From Candidatus Thiosymbion sp. (GTDB taxonomy: Bacteria; Pseudomonadota; Gammaproteobacteria; Chromatiales; Chromatiaceae): a DNA stretch of 64,000 bases. The stretch spans positions 60,083 through 124,082 of the forward strand of contig JAHDND010000036.1 of the NCBI GenBank assembly GCA_018435665.1. The letters run 5' to 3'. Under the pieces are notes generated by a model. The model ran no database searches. It had not been told where the DNA came from and was given only the letters and a program-made list of their open reading frames with translations. The translations under genes were made by a program, and so were the position numbers. Each line of letters opens with the position of its first letter. Position 1 is the stretch's first letter. This document shows, piece after piece, positions 55,586 to 64,000 of the stretch.

Positions 55586-55614
55586 AATTTAGGGATTGCC
55601 CGGCGGGCTGTCAA
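55586..55614 (-). promoter_or_regulatory. sigma70-type promoter of hrcA
   Basis: On the minus strand TTGACA (55609-55614) is followed after exactly 17 bases by TAAATT (55586-55591). The start would fall at about 55579, immediately before CIRCE, so bound HrcA would block it. Confidence 0.85.
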
Positions 55615-55702
55615 GGCAACCAGCGTTGTTAAGGACCCCGGGACTTTCGGCGATCATCAAGGCGACCAGCGTTGTTTACGACCCCGGGCCTTTCGGCGAT
55701 CA
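55611..55702. repeat. 46-bp tandem duplication upstream of nadK
   Basis: Units 55611-55656 and 55657-55702 differ at about five positions; both contain ACCAGCGTTGTT, GACCCCGGG and TTTCGGCGATCA. The first unit overlaps the -35 box of the divergent hrcA promoter and the second ends just before nadK. Confidence 0.88.
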
Positions 55703-55710
55703 TCACCGCC

Positions 55711-56628
55711 ATGAAAGCCCCCCTCATCCCCGTACCCTGCCCCTTCGCCACCATTGGCATCATCGCCAAGCAGGGCGAGACCGCCAAGACCCGCCAGGCC
55801 GTCCAGCATCTGGCGGGGTGTCTGCGCCAGCGGCGGCTCGCCCTCCGGTTCGACCCCCTGGCAGCGACCCTCACCGCCGAACCCGGCGACCTGACCCTGG
55901 AGCCCACCGCCATGGGGGGCGTCTGCGACCTGGTCATCACCGTCGGCGGTGACGGCACCCTGCTCGGCGCCGCCCGGGCCTTGGCCAGCTCGGGGGTCCC
56001 CCTGCTGGGGATCAACCTGGGGCGCCTCGGTTTTCTCGCCGACCTCCCGACCGATGCCCTCGAGACCTGCCTGGCCCCCATCCTGGCCGGTGAATTCGAT
56101 GCCGAGGAGCGTTTCTTGCTCGCGGCGCGGGTCAACGGCGACCCGCCACTCCTGGCCCTCAACGACGTCGTCATCCATAAATGGAACACGGCGCGCATGA
56201 TCGAGCTAGAGACCCTGATCGACGGGGTCTTCGTCAACCGCCAGCGCGGGGACGGCATCATCGTGGCCACTCCCACCGGCTCCACCGCCTATGCCCTCTC
56301 CGGCGGCGGCCCCCTCATCCACCCGGCCCTGGACGCCATCGCCCTGGTGCCCATCTGCCCCCATACCCTCAGTAACCGGCCCCTGGTGGTGGCGGGCCAC
56401 AGCCATATCGAGATTCGCGCCGACAGCGCCCACGACCAGGGCCACGTCATCGTCACCTGCGACGGCCAGGCCGACGTCTTTCTCACCGCGGACTCCAGCG
56501 TGCGGATCGAACGGGCGCCCCACCCGATCCGCCTCCTGCATCCCCGGGGGCACGATCATTTTCAGATCCTCCGCGCCAAGCTGGGGTGGGCCGGTCATCC
56601 GGCGGGCCTGAATATCGATGTTGGCTAG
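55711..56628 (+). CDS. nadK: NAD kinase
   Basis: NadK phosphorylates NAD to NADP. The 305-residue product contains the GGDGT motif (VITVGGDGTLLGAARALASS), GINLGRLGFLADLP, and the catalytic region GDGIIVATPTGSTAYALSGG. The ATG at 55711 is chosen because it gives the family N-terminus; a longer frame begins inside the 46-bp repeats. It is divergent from hrcA and 18 bases before recN, so the two are probably cotranscribed. Confidence 0.96.
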   Translation: MKAPLIPVPCPFATIGIIAKQGETAKTRQAVQHLAGCLRQRRLALRFDPLAATLTAEPGDLTLEPTAMGGVCDLVITVGGDGTLLGAARALASSGVPLLGINLGRLGFLADLPTDALETCLAPILAGEFDAEERFLLAARVNGDPPLLALNDVVIHKWNTARMIELETLIDGVFVNRQRGDGIIVATPTGSTAYALSGGGPLIHPALDAIALVPICPHTLSNRPLVVAGHSHIEIRADSAHDQGHVIVTCDGQADVFLTADSSVRIERAPHPIRLLHPRGHDHFQILRAKLGWAGHPAGLNIDVG

Positions 56629-56646
56629 CGAAAAAGAGGCACCCTC

Positions 56647-58341
56647 ATGTTGAGCCACATCCTCATCCAGGACCTGGCGGTGGTCAGCACCCTGGAACTC
56701 GAACTGGGCCCGGGCATGACCGCCCTGACCGGAGAGACCGGGGCCGGCAAGTCCATCCTCATCGACGCCCTGGGCCTGGCCCTGGGCGACCGGGCCGACG
56801 CGGCCATGATCCGGGGCGGGCGCGAGCGGGCCGAGGTGGCGGCCAGCTTCGACCTGACCGCGGTACCCGCGGCCCGGGACTGGCTGGCGGAACAGGACCT
56901 GGCCGAGGAGGGTGATGGTGACGGCGACGGCGACAACAACTGCGCCATCCGCCGCGTCCTGCCCGCCAGCGGCCGCTCCCGGGCCTACATCAACGGCCAC
57001 CTCGCCAGCGGCACCCAGCTCAAGTCCCTGGGGGAGCGCCTGGTCGACATCCATGGCCAGCATGCCCATCAGTCCCTGCTGCGACCCGCCGCCCAACGGG
57101 ACCTGCTGGACGGCTACGCCGGCCAGACCGGCCAGGTCCGGGAACTAGCCAGCCTCTTTCGCGACTACCGCGCCCGTGATGACCGGCTCCGCGCCCTGCT
57201 CACCCAGGGGGCGGAACGGGCGGCGCGCCTGGACCTGCTGCGCTTCCAGGTCGAGGAACTCGAAGGCCTGGGCCTGACGGCCCCGGATATCGAGGAACTG
57301 GACCGGGAGCAGCGACGCCTGGCCCACCTAGGCCTGCTCCAGGGCACCGCCGGTCGCCTCCTCGACGCCCTCTACGACGGCGAAGGCGCCCTGCGCGATC
57401 AACTGGGACGGGCGGAGGCCGAGCTGGACGGCCTCCTGAACTTCGACGAGCGCCTGGGGGAGGTCCGCGACCTGATCGCCGGGGCCGCCATCCAGGTCGA
57501 GGAGGCGGCCTCCGGGTTGCGTCAGTACCTGGATGGCCTGGACTTGGACCCAGCCCTGCTGGAGCAGGTCGAGGCCCGTCTGGCCCAGGTCCACGACCTG
57601 GCCAGGAAATACCGGGTCCTGCCCCACGAACTCCCGGAGACCCTGGAGCGCCTGCGCGGCGAACTCGCCGGACTGGAGGGGGACGAGGTCTCCCTGGACG
57701 TGCTGACCCGGGAACGGGACGGCGCCTGGCAGCGTTACCGGGACCGGGCCCTTGACCTCAGCGCCGCCCGGCAGGCCGCCGCCACCCGGCTGTCGGCCAC
57801 CGTCTCCGCCGCCATGGCGGAGTTGGGCATGAAGGGCGGCCGCTTCGAGGTCCAGTTGACGCGCCTGGCGGAGGAGGCCGCCAGCACTCAGGGCCTGGAT
57901 CGGGTGGAGTTCCTGGTCAGCGCCAATCCGGGCCAGCCCCTCCAGCCCCTGGCCAAGGTCGCCTCCGGGGGTGAGCTCTCCCGCATCAGCCTGTGTATCC
58001 AGGTCGCCACCGCCGAGTGCGCCGCCATCCCCACCCTGGTCTTCGACGAGGTGGACGTGGGCATCGGCGGGGCGGTGGCGGAGGTCGTCGGCCGCCTACT
58101 GCGCGCCCTGGGGGAGCGGCGACAGGTACTGTGCGTCACCCACCTGCCCCAGGTGGCCGCCCAGGCCCATCATCAGCTCCAGGTGCGCAAAGAGACCTGG
58201 GACGGCCAGACCCATACCCATATCCGCCACCTCGACGCCGAGGCGCGAATCGACGAGATCGCCCGCATGCTCGGTGGCACCACCATCACCGAGAAGACCC
58301 TGGCCCACGCCGGGGAGATGATCGAGCGGGCCGGGGGTTGA
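56647..58341 (+). CDS. recN: DNA repair protein RecN
   Basis: RecN is an SMC-like ATPase for double-strand-break repair. The 564-residue product begins MLSHILIQDLAVVSTLELEL and has Walker A GETGAGKSILIDALGLALGD, a central coiled-coil region (about residues 150-370), the ABC-type signature ASGGELSRISLCIQVATAE and Walker B TLVFDEVDVGIGG, then QVLCVTHLPQVAAQAHHQL. Length is typical. No LexA box was identified upstream. Confidence 0.96.
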   Translation: MLSHILIQDLAVVSTLELELGPGMTALTGETGAGKSILIDALGLALGDRADAAMIRGGRERAEVAASFDLTAVPAARDWLAEQDLAEEGDGDGDGDNNCAIRRVLPASGRSRAYINGHLASGTQLKSLGERLVDIHGQHAHQSLLRPAAQRDLLDGYAGQTGQVRELASLFRDYRARDDRLRALLTQGAERAARLDLLRFQVEELEGLGLTAPDIEELDREQRRLAHLGLLQGTAGRLLDALYDGEGALRDQLGRAEAELDGLLNFDERLGEVRDLIAGAAIQVEEAASGLRQYLDGLDLDPALLEQVEARLAQVHDLARKYRVLPHELPETLERLRGELAGLEGDEVSLDVLTRERDGAWQRYRDRALDLSAARQAAATRLSATVSAAMAELGMKGGRFEVQLTRLAEEAASTQGLDRVEFLVSANPGQPLQPLAKVASGGELSRISLCIQVATAECAAIPTLVFDEVDVGIGGAVAEVVGRLLRALGERRQVLCVTHLPQVAAQAHHQLQVRKETWDGQTHTHIRHLDAEARIDEIARMLGGTTITEKTLAHAGEMIERAGG

Positions 58342-58387
58342 TGGTCATCGCCCCGCCTACTTGGGGTTGACCCGGATCGGGTGAGGC

Positions 58388-58816
58388 TTATTCCGTCACC
58401 TGGCAGCGCGGACAAAGGCCATGAATCACCAGGGTGTGGTCCTCCAGGGTGAAACCATGCTGGGCGGCGATGGCCTCCTGCCGGGCCTCGATCGCCTCAT
58501 CCATGAATTCCACCACCTGGCCGCAGTTCAAGCACACCAGGTGGTCGTGATGGGCCCCGCGATCCAGTTCGAAGACCGACTGCCCCCCCTCGAAGTTGTG
58601 GCGACAGACCAGCCCGGCCTCCACGAACTGGGTGAGGACCCGGTACACGGTGGCCAGGCCAATCTCCTCGCCCCGCTCCAACAGCCGGCGATAGACGTCT
58701 TCCGCGCGCAGATGCCGCGGCCCCTCGCCCTGACCACTGGCCTCCAGAATTTCCAGGATCTTGACGCGCGGTAGCGTCACCTTGAGCCCGGCCTGCCTGA
58801 TATCGGACCTGTCCAC
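58388..58816 (-). CDS. fur: ferric uptake regulator
   Basis: Fur represses iron-uptake genes when bound to Fe2+. The 142-residue product has the winged helix (IRQAGLKVTLPRVKILEILE, IGLATVYRVLTQFVEAGLVC) and metal-site residues in FELDRGAHHDHLVCLNCGQV, plus a second CPRC pair near the end. The GTG at 58816 is preferred, with GGAGG six bases upstream; the longer in-frame extension lacks Fur similarity. It is divergent from bamE and convergent with recN, the conserved recN-fur-bamE neighbourhood. Confidence 0.96.
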   Translation of the reverse strand: MDRSDIRQAGLKVTLPRVKILEILEASGQGEGPRHLRAEDVYRRLLERGEEIGLATVYRVLTQFVEAGLVCRHNFEGGQSVFELDRGAHHDHLVCLNCGQVVEFMDEAIEARQEAIAAQHGFTLEDHTLVIHGLCPRCQVTE

Positions 58817-58924
58817 CGCCACCCTCCCCCCGGGTTCGCCCGCCGATTCCTTCCCCGAGGCTACATGGGCTGGGGTATTATTTCCCCCCTTGAATCGGCG
58901 TCCGCCCGGGTATCGACCAAAAAG

Positions 58925-59413
58925 ATGCAAAAGCTTCCCATTTTATTGGCCATGGGTGCAAGCCTCGCCCTCGGCGGCTGCGCCACCAAGCAGGACGGCG
59001 CGCCCGACTACCAGGACTCGGCCCTCAACCGGTTGCCCTTCGTCTATCAGATGACCATCCAGCAGGGCAACATCCTCACCGAGGAGATGGTCGACCGGCT
59101 CGAACCGGGCATGACGCGCAACCAGGTCCGCTACCTGCTGGGCACGCCCATGCTCACCGACCTCTTCCACCCGGATCGCTGGTATTACACCTACACCATT
59201 CGTCACCCCCATAGTGACATGGAGAAGAAACCCCTGGTGGTCTTTTTCGACGGTGACGTCATGACACGTGTTGAGGGCTTCACCACCCCCAACCCGGCGC
59301 GCCTGGAAGCAGAAGAGCCCGAAGAGGTGATCGTCAGCGTCCCGGACTGGGATGGCGATTCCGGTCTGGTAAAGAAGACCCTAAAAGCCCTGGGTGTCGA
59401 GGATGACAACTGA
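58925..59413 (+). CDS. bamE: outer membrane assembly lipoprotein BamE
   Basis: BamE is a small lipoprotein of the BAM complex, which inserts beta-barrels in the outer membrane. The 162-residue product has a lipobox (LLAMGASLALGGCATKQ), the family motif TEEMVDRLEPGMTRNQVRYL LGTPML, and DRWYYTYTIRHPHSDMEKKP. An acidic C-terminal extension follows (EAEEPEEVIVSVPDWDGDSG). ATG at 58925 is chosen for the signal peptide. Confidence 0.94.
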   Translation: MQKLPILLAMGASLALGGCATKQDGAPDYQDSALNRLPFVYQMTIQQGNILTEEMVDRLEPGMTRNQVRYLLGTPMLTDLFHPDRWYYTYTIRHPHSDMEKKPLVVFFDGDVMTRVEGFTTPNPARLEAEEPEEVIVSVPDWDGDSGLVKKTLKALGVEDDN

Positions 59414-59518
59414 CGCCCGCCAGGGGACTCGCCCGACCCCGAACCTCGCCAGCCCTGTGTGGCTGGGGCTTGTTCCCTGACGCGCCGTTCCTGCCGAGGT
59501 TTCCCCGAGACGTCGCTG

Positions 59519-60319
59519 ATGCCCCACCCCGCCACCCAACGCCTGCTCCAGATCTCAGACCCGCACATTTTCGCCGACCCCGAGGGGGACCTGCTCGGCC
59601 AGCGGACGCGCCTAACCCTGGAGTGGGTCCTGGAGCTGGCCGCCTCGCAGCTTGGCGTCGCGGACCGGGTCCTGCTGACCGGCGACCTTTCCCAGGACGC
59701 CACCCCGGCCAGCTACCGCTATCTTGCTGAACGCTGCGCGCGACTGGGCCTTCCTTGCCATGCCATCCCTGGCAATCACGACGTACCGGGGGAAATGGCC
59801 CGCAGCCTTGTGGGCGGGCCGATCGACATGCCACGCCGGGTCGACTGCGGTCCCTGGAACCTGGTGCTGCTCGACTCCCACCTGCCCGGCTCCGAGGGCG
59901 GCCACCTGGCGGCCGAGCAACTGGCGATCCTGGAGGTAGCCCTGGCCGCCCGGCCGGAGGCCCCGGCCCTGGTGGTTCTGCATCATCAGCCCCTGCCCCT
60001 GGGTAGCCCCTGGCTGGACGAGATGACCCTGGACAACCCGGCTGACTTTTTTGCCATCATCGACCGTCATCCCCAGGTGCGGGCTATCGTTTTCGGCCAT
60101 GTGCACCAGGAATACGCCGGGGAGCGCCGGGGGGTCGCCCTGCTAGGCGCCCCCTCGACCTGCATCCAGTTCCTGCCCAGGAGCCCGGACTTCGCCCTCG
60201 ACCCGGCCACGCCCGGCTTTCGCTGGCTGGAACTCCACCCGGATGGCCGCATCAATACTGGCATCGAGCGCATCGCCGCTTATCCCGATCCCCTCGACCT
60301 CAGCGGCAGCGGCTACTGA
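59519..60319 (+). CDS. cpdA: 3',5'-cyclic-AMP phosphodiesterase CpdA-like
   Basis: A metallophosphoesterase of 266 residues. It has metal-binding motifs QISDPHIFAD, LLTGDLSQDA, PGNHDVPG, VVLHHQPLPLGSPWLDE and GHVHQEYAG, the full class III phosphodiesterase set; CpdA hydrolyses cAMP in E. coli. The ATG at 59519 gives MPHPATQRLLQISDPH. It lies 105 bases downstream of bamE on the plus strand. Confidence 0.92.
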   Translation: MPHPATQRLLQISDPHIFADPEGDLLGQRTRLTLEWVLELAASQLGVADRVLLTGDLSQDATPASYRYLAERCARLGLPCHAIPGNHDVPGEMARSLVGGPIDMPRRVDCGPWNLVLLDSHLPGSEGGHLAAEQLAILEVALAARPEAPALVVLHHQPLPLGSPWLDEMTLDNPADFFAIIDRHPQVRAIVFGHVHQEYAGERRGVALLGAPSTCIQFLPRSPDFALDPATPGFRWLELHPDGRINTGIERIAAYPDPLDLSGSGY

Positions 60320-60476
60320 GAGTTTAAAAAAATCCCGTTTCTTCTCAGCCTCAGGCCTTCTTTCTCGTTGTTATTGGCGACTCCCAGCTTCCCCTGATTA
60401 GGGGTTGTGCACAGCCTCTGAGCCCCCTCCGGGCCCAAAGATGCTTGTCCACCCGGTTGTTCAGGCCAGGGGGGGG

Positions 60477-61187
60477 TCAGGCAAGGCTTACGGGCAGGCT
60501 TTCACCCGTCTCGATGCCGGTGGCGGTGTGCCGCAGGCGGATGGCGAGCAGTTCCACCCCAGCGGCGGCAACCTGACGCAGCCGCTCGGCATAGCGGGGA
60601 TCCACCCCGGCGGCTGGGGCGAAGCACTGCCCCTCGGGCCGGTTGACGGCGAAGAGAATGATCGCCCGCCAGCCCTCGGCCCGGGCGGTCGCCAGCAGGT
60701 CAAGATGCTTGCGGCCGCGCTCGCTGACCGCGTCCGGAAACAGCACCCGCTCACCTTCCAGCAGGGTGGTATTTTTGATCTCCACCAGGGCATCGGGGGC
60801 CGGGCCCTCCCGCAGGACCAGGTCCAGCCGGCCCGGGGCCTGACCGGCGGGGGCATAGACCTGCTCCCGGCGCAGAACACCGTAGCCGGCCAGGGACGGG
60901 ATGCTTCCGGCGGCGATGCCCTCCGCGAGGACGGCGTTGGGGCGGCCGGTGTGGACGCCGATCCAACCCTGGCCCATGTCCACTCGCTCCAGGGTCCAGG
61001 CCAGGCGGCGACGGGGATCCTCATGGTGACTGAGCTGGACGGGGGCCCCCGACGCCCAGCAACTGGTCATGCGGCCGGTGTTGGGGACGTGGGCGGTGAC
61101 CCGGATACCGTCAGCCAGTTCCACCTCGGCGAGGAAGCGTTGGTAACGGCGCAGGATGCGCCCGTCCGTCAAGGGTGGCAGTTGCAC
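60477..61187 (-). CDS. sfsA: SfsA family DNA/RNA nuclease
   Basis: SfsA was named for sugar fermentation stimulation in E. coli and has a nuclease-like fold. The 236-residue product shows RRYQRFLAEVELADGIRVTA, HVPNTGRMTSCW, LDLVLREGPAPDALVEIKNT (candidate nuclease residues D and E-x-K), and FPDAVSERGRKHLDLLATA. Length is typical. It lies 72 bases downstream of acyP on the minus strand. Confidence 0.94.
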   Translation of the reverse strand: MQLPPLTDGRILRRYQRFLAEVELADGIRVTAHVPNTGRMTSCWASGAPVQLSHHEDPRRRLAWTLERVDMGQGWIGVHTGRPNAVLAEGIAAGSIPSLAGYGVLRREQVYAPAGQAPGRLDLVLREGPAPDALVEIKNTTLLEGERVLFPDAVSERGRKHLDLLATARAEGWRAIILFAVNRPEGQCFAPAAGVDPRYAERLRQVAAAGVELLAIRLRHTATGIETGESLPVSLA

Positions 61188-61226
61188 CGTCGGCTTCTCC
61201 GTTTGGCCCCGTGGTCCGCGCCGCCG

Positions 61227-61254
61227 GGGGTCAGGGGTCAGGGGTCAGGGATCA
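61227..61254. repeat. 7-bp microrepeat, four units
   Basis: GGGGTCA occurs three times in direct succession and is followed by GGGATCA, in the gap between sfsA and the acylphosphatase gene. Confidence 0.8.
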
Positions 61255-61259
61255 GGCCC

Positions 61260-61553
61260 CTAGCGGTTCAGGAAGCCGCTCAGCGCCTGGTAAGGCACCG
61301 GCTCGCACGCGAGGGCCTCGACCCGGGCGAGGGGTGGGCCCTGGCTCAACCAGTCGCGCAATTCGGCCACCGCCGCCCGCGGCCCACAGGCCAGGACCTC
61401 GACCCGCCCATCGGCGAGATTACACGCGTAGCCGCTCAACCCCAGCCGCCGGGCCTCTTCCCGGGTGGAGGCACGGAAAAAGACCCCCTGGACCCTGCCG
61501 GACACCAGGCAACGCATACCGATGAGTTCATCTCCATCCGAGTGCTGGTTCAC
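61260..61553 (-). CDS. acyP: acylphosphatase
   Basis: Acylphosphatase hydrolyses carboxyl-phosphate bonds. The 97-residue product has RCLVSGRVQGVFFRASTREE, containing the phosphate loop GRVQGVFFR with the catalytic arginine, and LSGYACNLADGRVEVLACG with the catalytic asparagine. Length matches the family, with a six-residue N-terminal extension. Confidence 0.93.
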   Translation of the reverse strand: MNQHSDGDELIGMRCLVSGRVQGVFFRASTREEARRLGLSGYACNLADGRVEVLACGPRAAVAELRDWLSQGPPLARVEALACEPVPYQALSGFLNR

Positions 61554-61669
61554 GTTACTCTGGCCTCACTCACGTCAGATCCACCTTCACGCCGATTTCG
61601 TAAGCCCCGGAGTTAGAATAGGGCTCGTGCAAATGCCAATCACCTGGGCCTGTCCACGGCGAGTCAGAT

Positions 61670-62676
<1,007 letters not shown>

Positions 62677-62706
62677 CGGGCCCCCGCGAGCGTGTCGAGG
62701 CACCCA

Positions 62707-63522
62707 GTGCCAGCACCTCTCCCTGCCCCTGGGCCTGCCCCTGGGCAAGGGCCATGGCCGGCGTCGCCCATCCCCGGCCCGGAGCGGGGTGAAGCCGGCC
62801 ACACCCCGTCCGGGGGGATCGGCGGTCTGCAACTGCCCCTGGCCCTGAGCCCGAGCGCCGAGTCGGACTTTTCCGCCTACCTGGCCGGACCCAATGCCGA
62901 GGTGGTCGCGGCCCTAACCGCCTGGGCCCGACCTACGGCCACCGACGGCTTTATCTATCTCCATGGCCCCACGGGTACGGGCAAGAGCCACCTCCTCCAG
63001 GCGGCCTGCCAGGCCGCGCGGCAGGAGGGGCTGGCGGCGGCCTGCCTGCCCCTGGATCATCCCGGGCTGGAACCCGCGGTCTTCGAGGCCCTGGAGGACT
63101 GGGACCGCATCGCCCTCGACGGCCTGGAGGCCGTGATCGGTCAGGCAACCTGGGCAGAGGCCCTCTTTCACCTCTACAATCGCCTGCGGGAGGCCGGACG
63201 GGGGCTGCTGGTCGCGGCCCGGAGCCCCGCCGCGGAGCTCGGCATCCAGCTGCCAGATCTCGCTTCACGGCTGACCTGGGGCGCCACCTACCGGCTGAGG
63301 CCCCTGGATGAGCAGGACTGCGCCGCGCTGCTCCGCCACGCCGCCCGCCGCCGCGGTCTCAAGCTAGGCGAGGAGGCCATCGCCTATCTGCTCAAGCGCT
63401 GTCCCCGGGAGCCCGGCTACCTGCTGGGGCTACTCGGGCGGCTCGATCGGGCGAGTCTCACCCACAAAAAGCGTCCAACCCTACCGCTGATCCGCGCCCT
63501 GATCGAGGAATCGCGGGGCTGA
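62707..63522 (+). CDS. hda: DnaA regulatory inactivator Hda
   Basis: Hda, with the sliding clamp, stimulates ATP hydrolysis by DnaA to prevent over-initiation. The product shows the clamp-binding start QLPLALSPSAESDFSAYLAG, the P-loop HGPTGTGKSHLLQAACQAAR, and LASRLTWGATYRLRPLDEQD. The family usually begins at about QLPLAL, but here no standard start codon lies close to it. The GTG at 62707, with GAGG six bases upstream, adds about 46 residues of proline/glycine-rich low-complexity sequence (271 residues in total; E. coli Hda has about 233). Confidence 0.9.
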   Translation: MPAPLPAPGPAPGQGPWPASPIPGPERGEAGHTPSGGIGGLQLPLALSPSAESDFSAYLAGPNAEVVAALTAWARPTATDGFIYLHGPTGTGKSHLLQAACQAARQEGLAAACLPLDHPGLEPAVFEALEDWDRIALDGLEAVIGQATWAEALFHLYNRLREAGRGLLVAARSPAAELGIQLPDLASRLTWGATYRLRPLDEQDCAALLRHAARRRGLKLGEEAIAYLLKRCPREPGYLLGLLGRLDRASLTHKKRPTLPLIRALIEESRG

Positions 63523-64000
63523 TTTCTCCCCGGTAGCTCACTGACCGCCAGTCTTTTCACTGTCCTTTGGATCGCTTGCTCTTGACAATTCGGCGGCAAG
63601 GTTTAGGCCGGTACTTGCCAGCCGCGTACCCGAAGCCGGTCGAACAGGGTGAAGCCCGGATCGGTGCCGTCGATCAGCTTCCAGGACCCCGCTGGGATGC
63701 CGCGCGCCATGTCGCCGCCGAAAACGATCTCAAACGGCCCCATCTTCGCGATCTCGTCGGCCAGGTATTGTGCGCTGCGATAGAAGGACGTGTTGCCGTT
63801 CTTCAGAATGGGACCGGGGTTTTGATCGCGGGAGCCTTTACCGGTAATCTACTTCTGCCACAACGGTGTCCGGTTCAGTTAGCCAGGCGATGCGTTTAAT
63901 GTTCTCTCTGAGCGGTCGAGAGGGTCCAGGACGCCACTGTCGACCGGATTTGGTTTTTGATCCCCCCTGCTCAGGAAGCGTCTACCGCCTTCTAGAGGCG
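63523..64000. other. terminal region without an intact gene
   Basis: After hda no complete gene is visible. Apart from the decarboxylase remnant at 63603-63837, the bases show no recognised feature. Confidence 0.5.
63603..63837 (-). pseudogene. glutamate decarboxylase gene remnant
   Basis: The minus strand encodes [20 protein letters not shown] followed by an [20 protein letters not shown] segment and [10 protein letters not shown], matching the C-terminal part of PLP-dependent glutamate decarboxylases. In E. coli GadB the equivalent of WQVPA is followed by about 65 more residues, but here a TAA follows at once. Upstream, similarity ends about 75 codons earlier, with a stop in frame at about 63853. 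It is a small internal fragment of a lost or displaced gene. Confidence 0.75.

Noticed and set aside
60320..60476. Possible terminator between cpdA and sfsA
   Set aside because: CTGAGA and TCTCAG can pair, but the loop is over 20 bases and no T-run follows on either strand.
63567..63899. 110-codon plus-strand frame near the window end
   Set aside because: It is opposite the glutamate decarboxylase remnant and shows no recognisable protein.

Overview
The window is a stretch of GC-rich bacterial chromosome (both strands coded, no plasmid or phage hallmarks). Gene content and order are typical of Gammaproteobacteria: tRNA(Tyr-Gly-Thr)-tuf-tRNA(Trp)-secE-nusG-rplKAJL-rpoB, hemA-prfA-prmC divergent from a TPR gene-ispE-tRNA(Gln)-prs-rplY-pth, and hrcA-grpE-dnaK-dnaJ next to nadK-recN-fur-bamE. 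The protein styles, an Atm1-type exporter with a rhodanese, a HepT/MntA pair and several large hybrid kinases suggest a purple-sulfur-like (Chromatiales) organism. That placement is inference; no species is claimed.

Layout. 1-8457 (minus strand): transcription/translation core cluster, rpoB being cut by the window edge. The tuf gene carries a one-base deletion near 7138. 8625-11655: a nucleotide-sugar dehydrogenase and a FadL-type outer membrane protein sharing a terminator region. 11908-17601 (minus): pth, rplY, prs, tRNA-Gln, ispE and a TPR protein, without the expected lolB. 17890-22119 (plus): hemA, prfA, prmC, moeB. 22367-28665: a small membrane protein, dsbA, ubiA, recG and an MltB-family transglycosylase. 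28760-35172 (minus): a compact run of Atm1-like ABC exporter, NarX-like sensor, NarL-like regulator, rhodanese and a HisH-HisF fusion protein of the architecture known from eukaryotic HIS7. 35548-37035: accessory patch with an S24 domain lacking its catalytic residues, a HepT/MntA toxin-antitoxin pair and a broken ATPase gene behind a palindromic operator. 37102-40430: a hybrid histidine kinase overlapping a periplasmic-binding-protein-like partner. 40986-49521 (plus): RND efflux adaptor and pump, a PhoU-like protein and a 10-helix hybrid kinase. 49561-55499 (minus): marC, dnaJ, dnaK, grpE, hrcA with a sigma32-like promoter and a CIRCE operator. 55711-63522: nadK, recN, fur, bamE, cpdA, sfsA, acyP, arsC, wrbA, hda. 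63523-64000: remnant of a glutamate decarboxylase gene.

The most unusual structural signal is an interspersed palindromic element of about 158 bp, present in five intergenic places (A-E at about 12.65, 21.20, 22.12, 23.95 and 35.28 kb). It has a 24-bp long-arm stem, an inner 7-bp hairpin and related outer termini; one copy supplies the stop codon of prmC and two copies bracket moeB. In addition, several otherwise conserved genes (recG, the RND pump, the NarX-like sensor, hda, the large hybrid kinase) carry low-complexity, repeat-derived insertions or tails.
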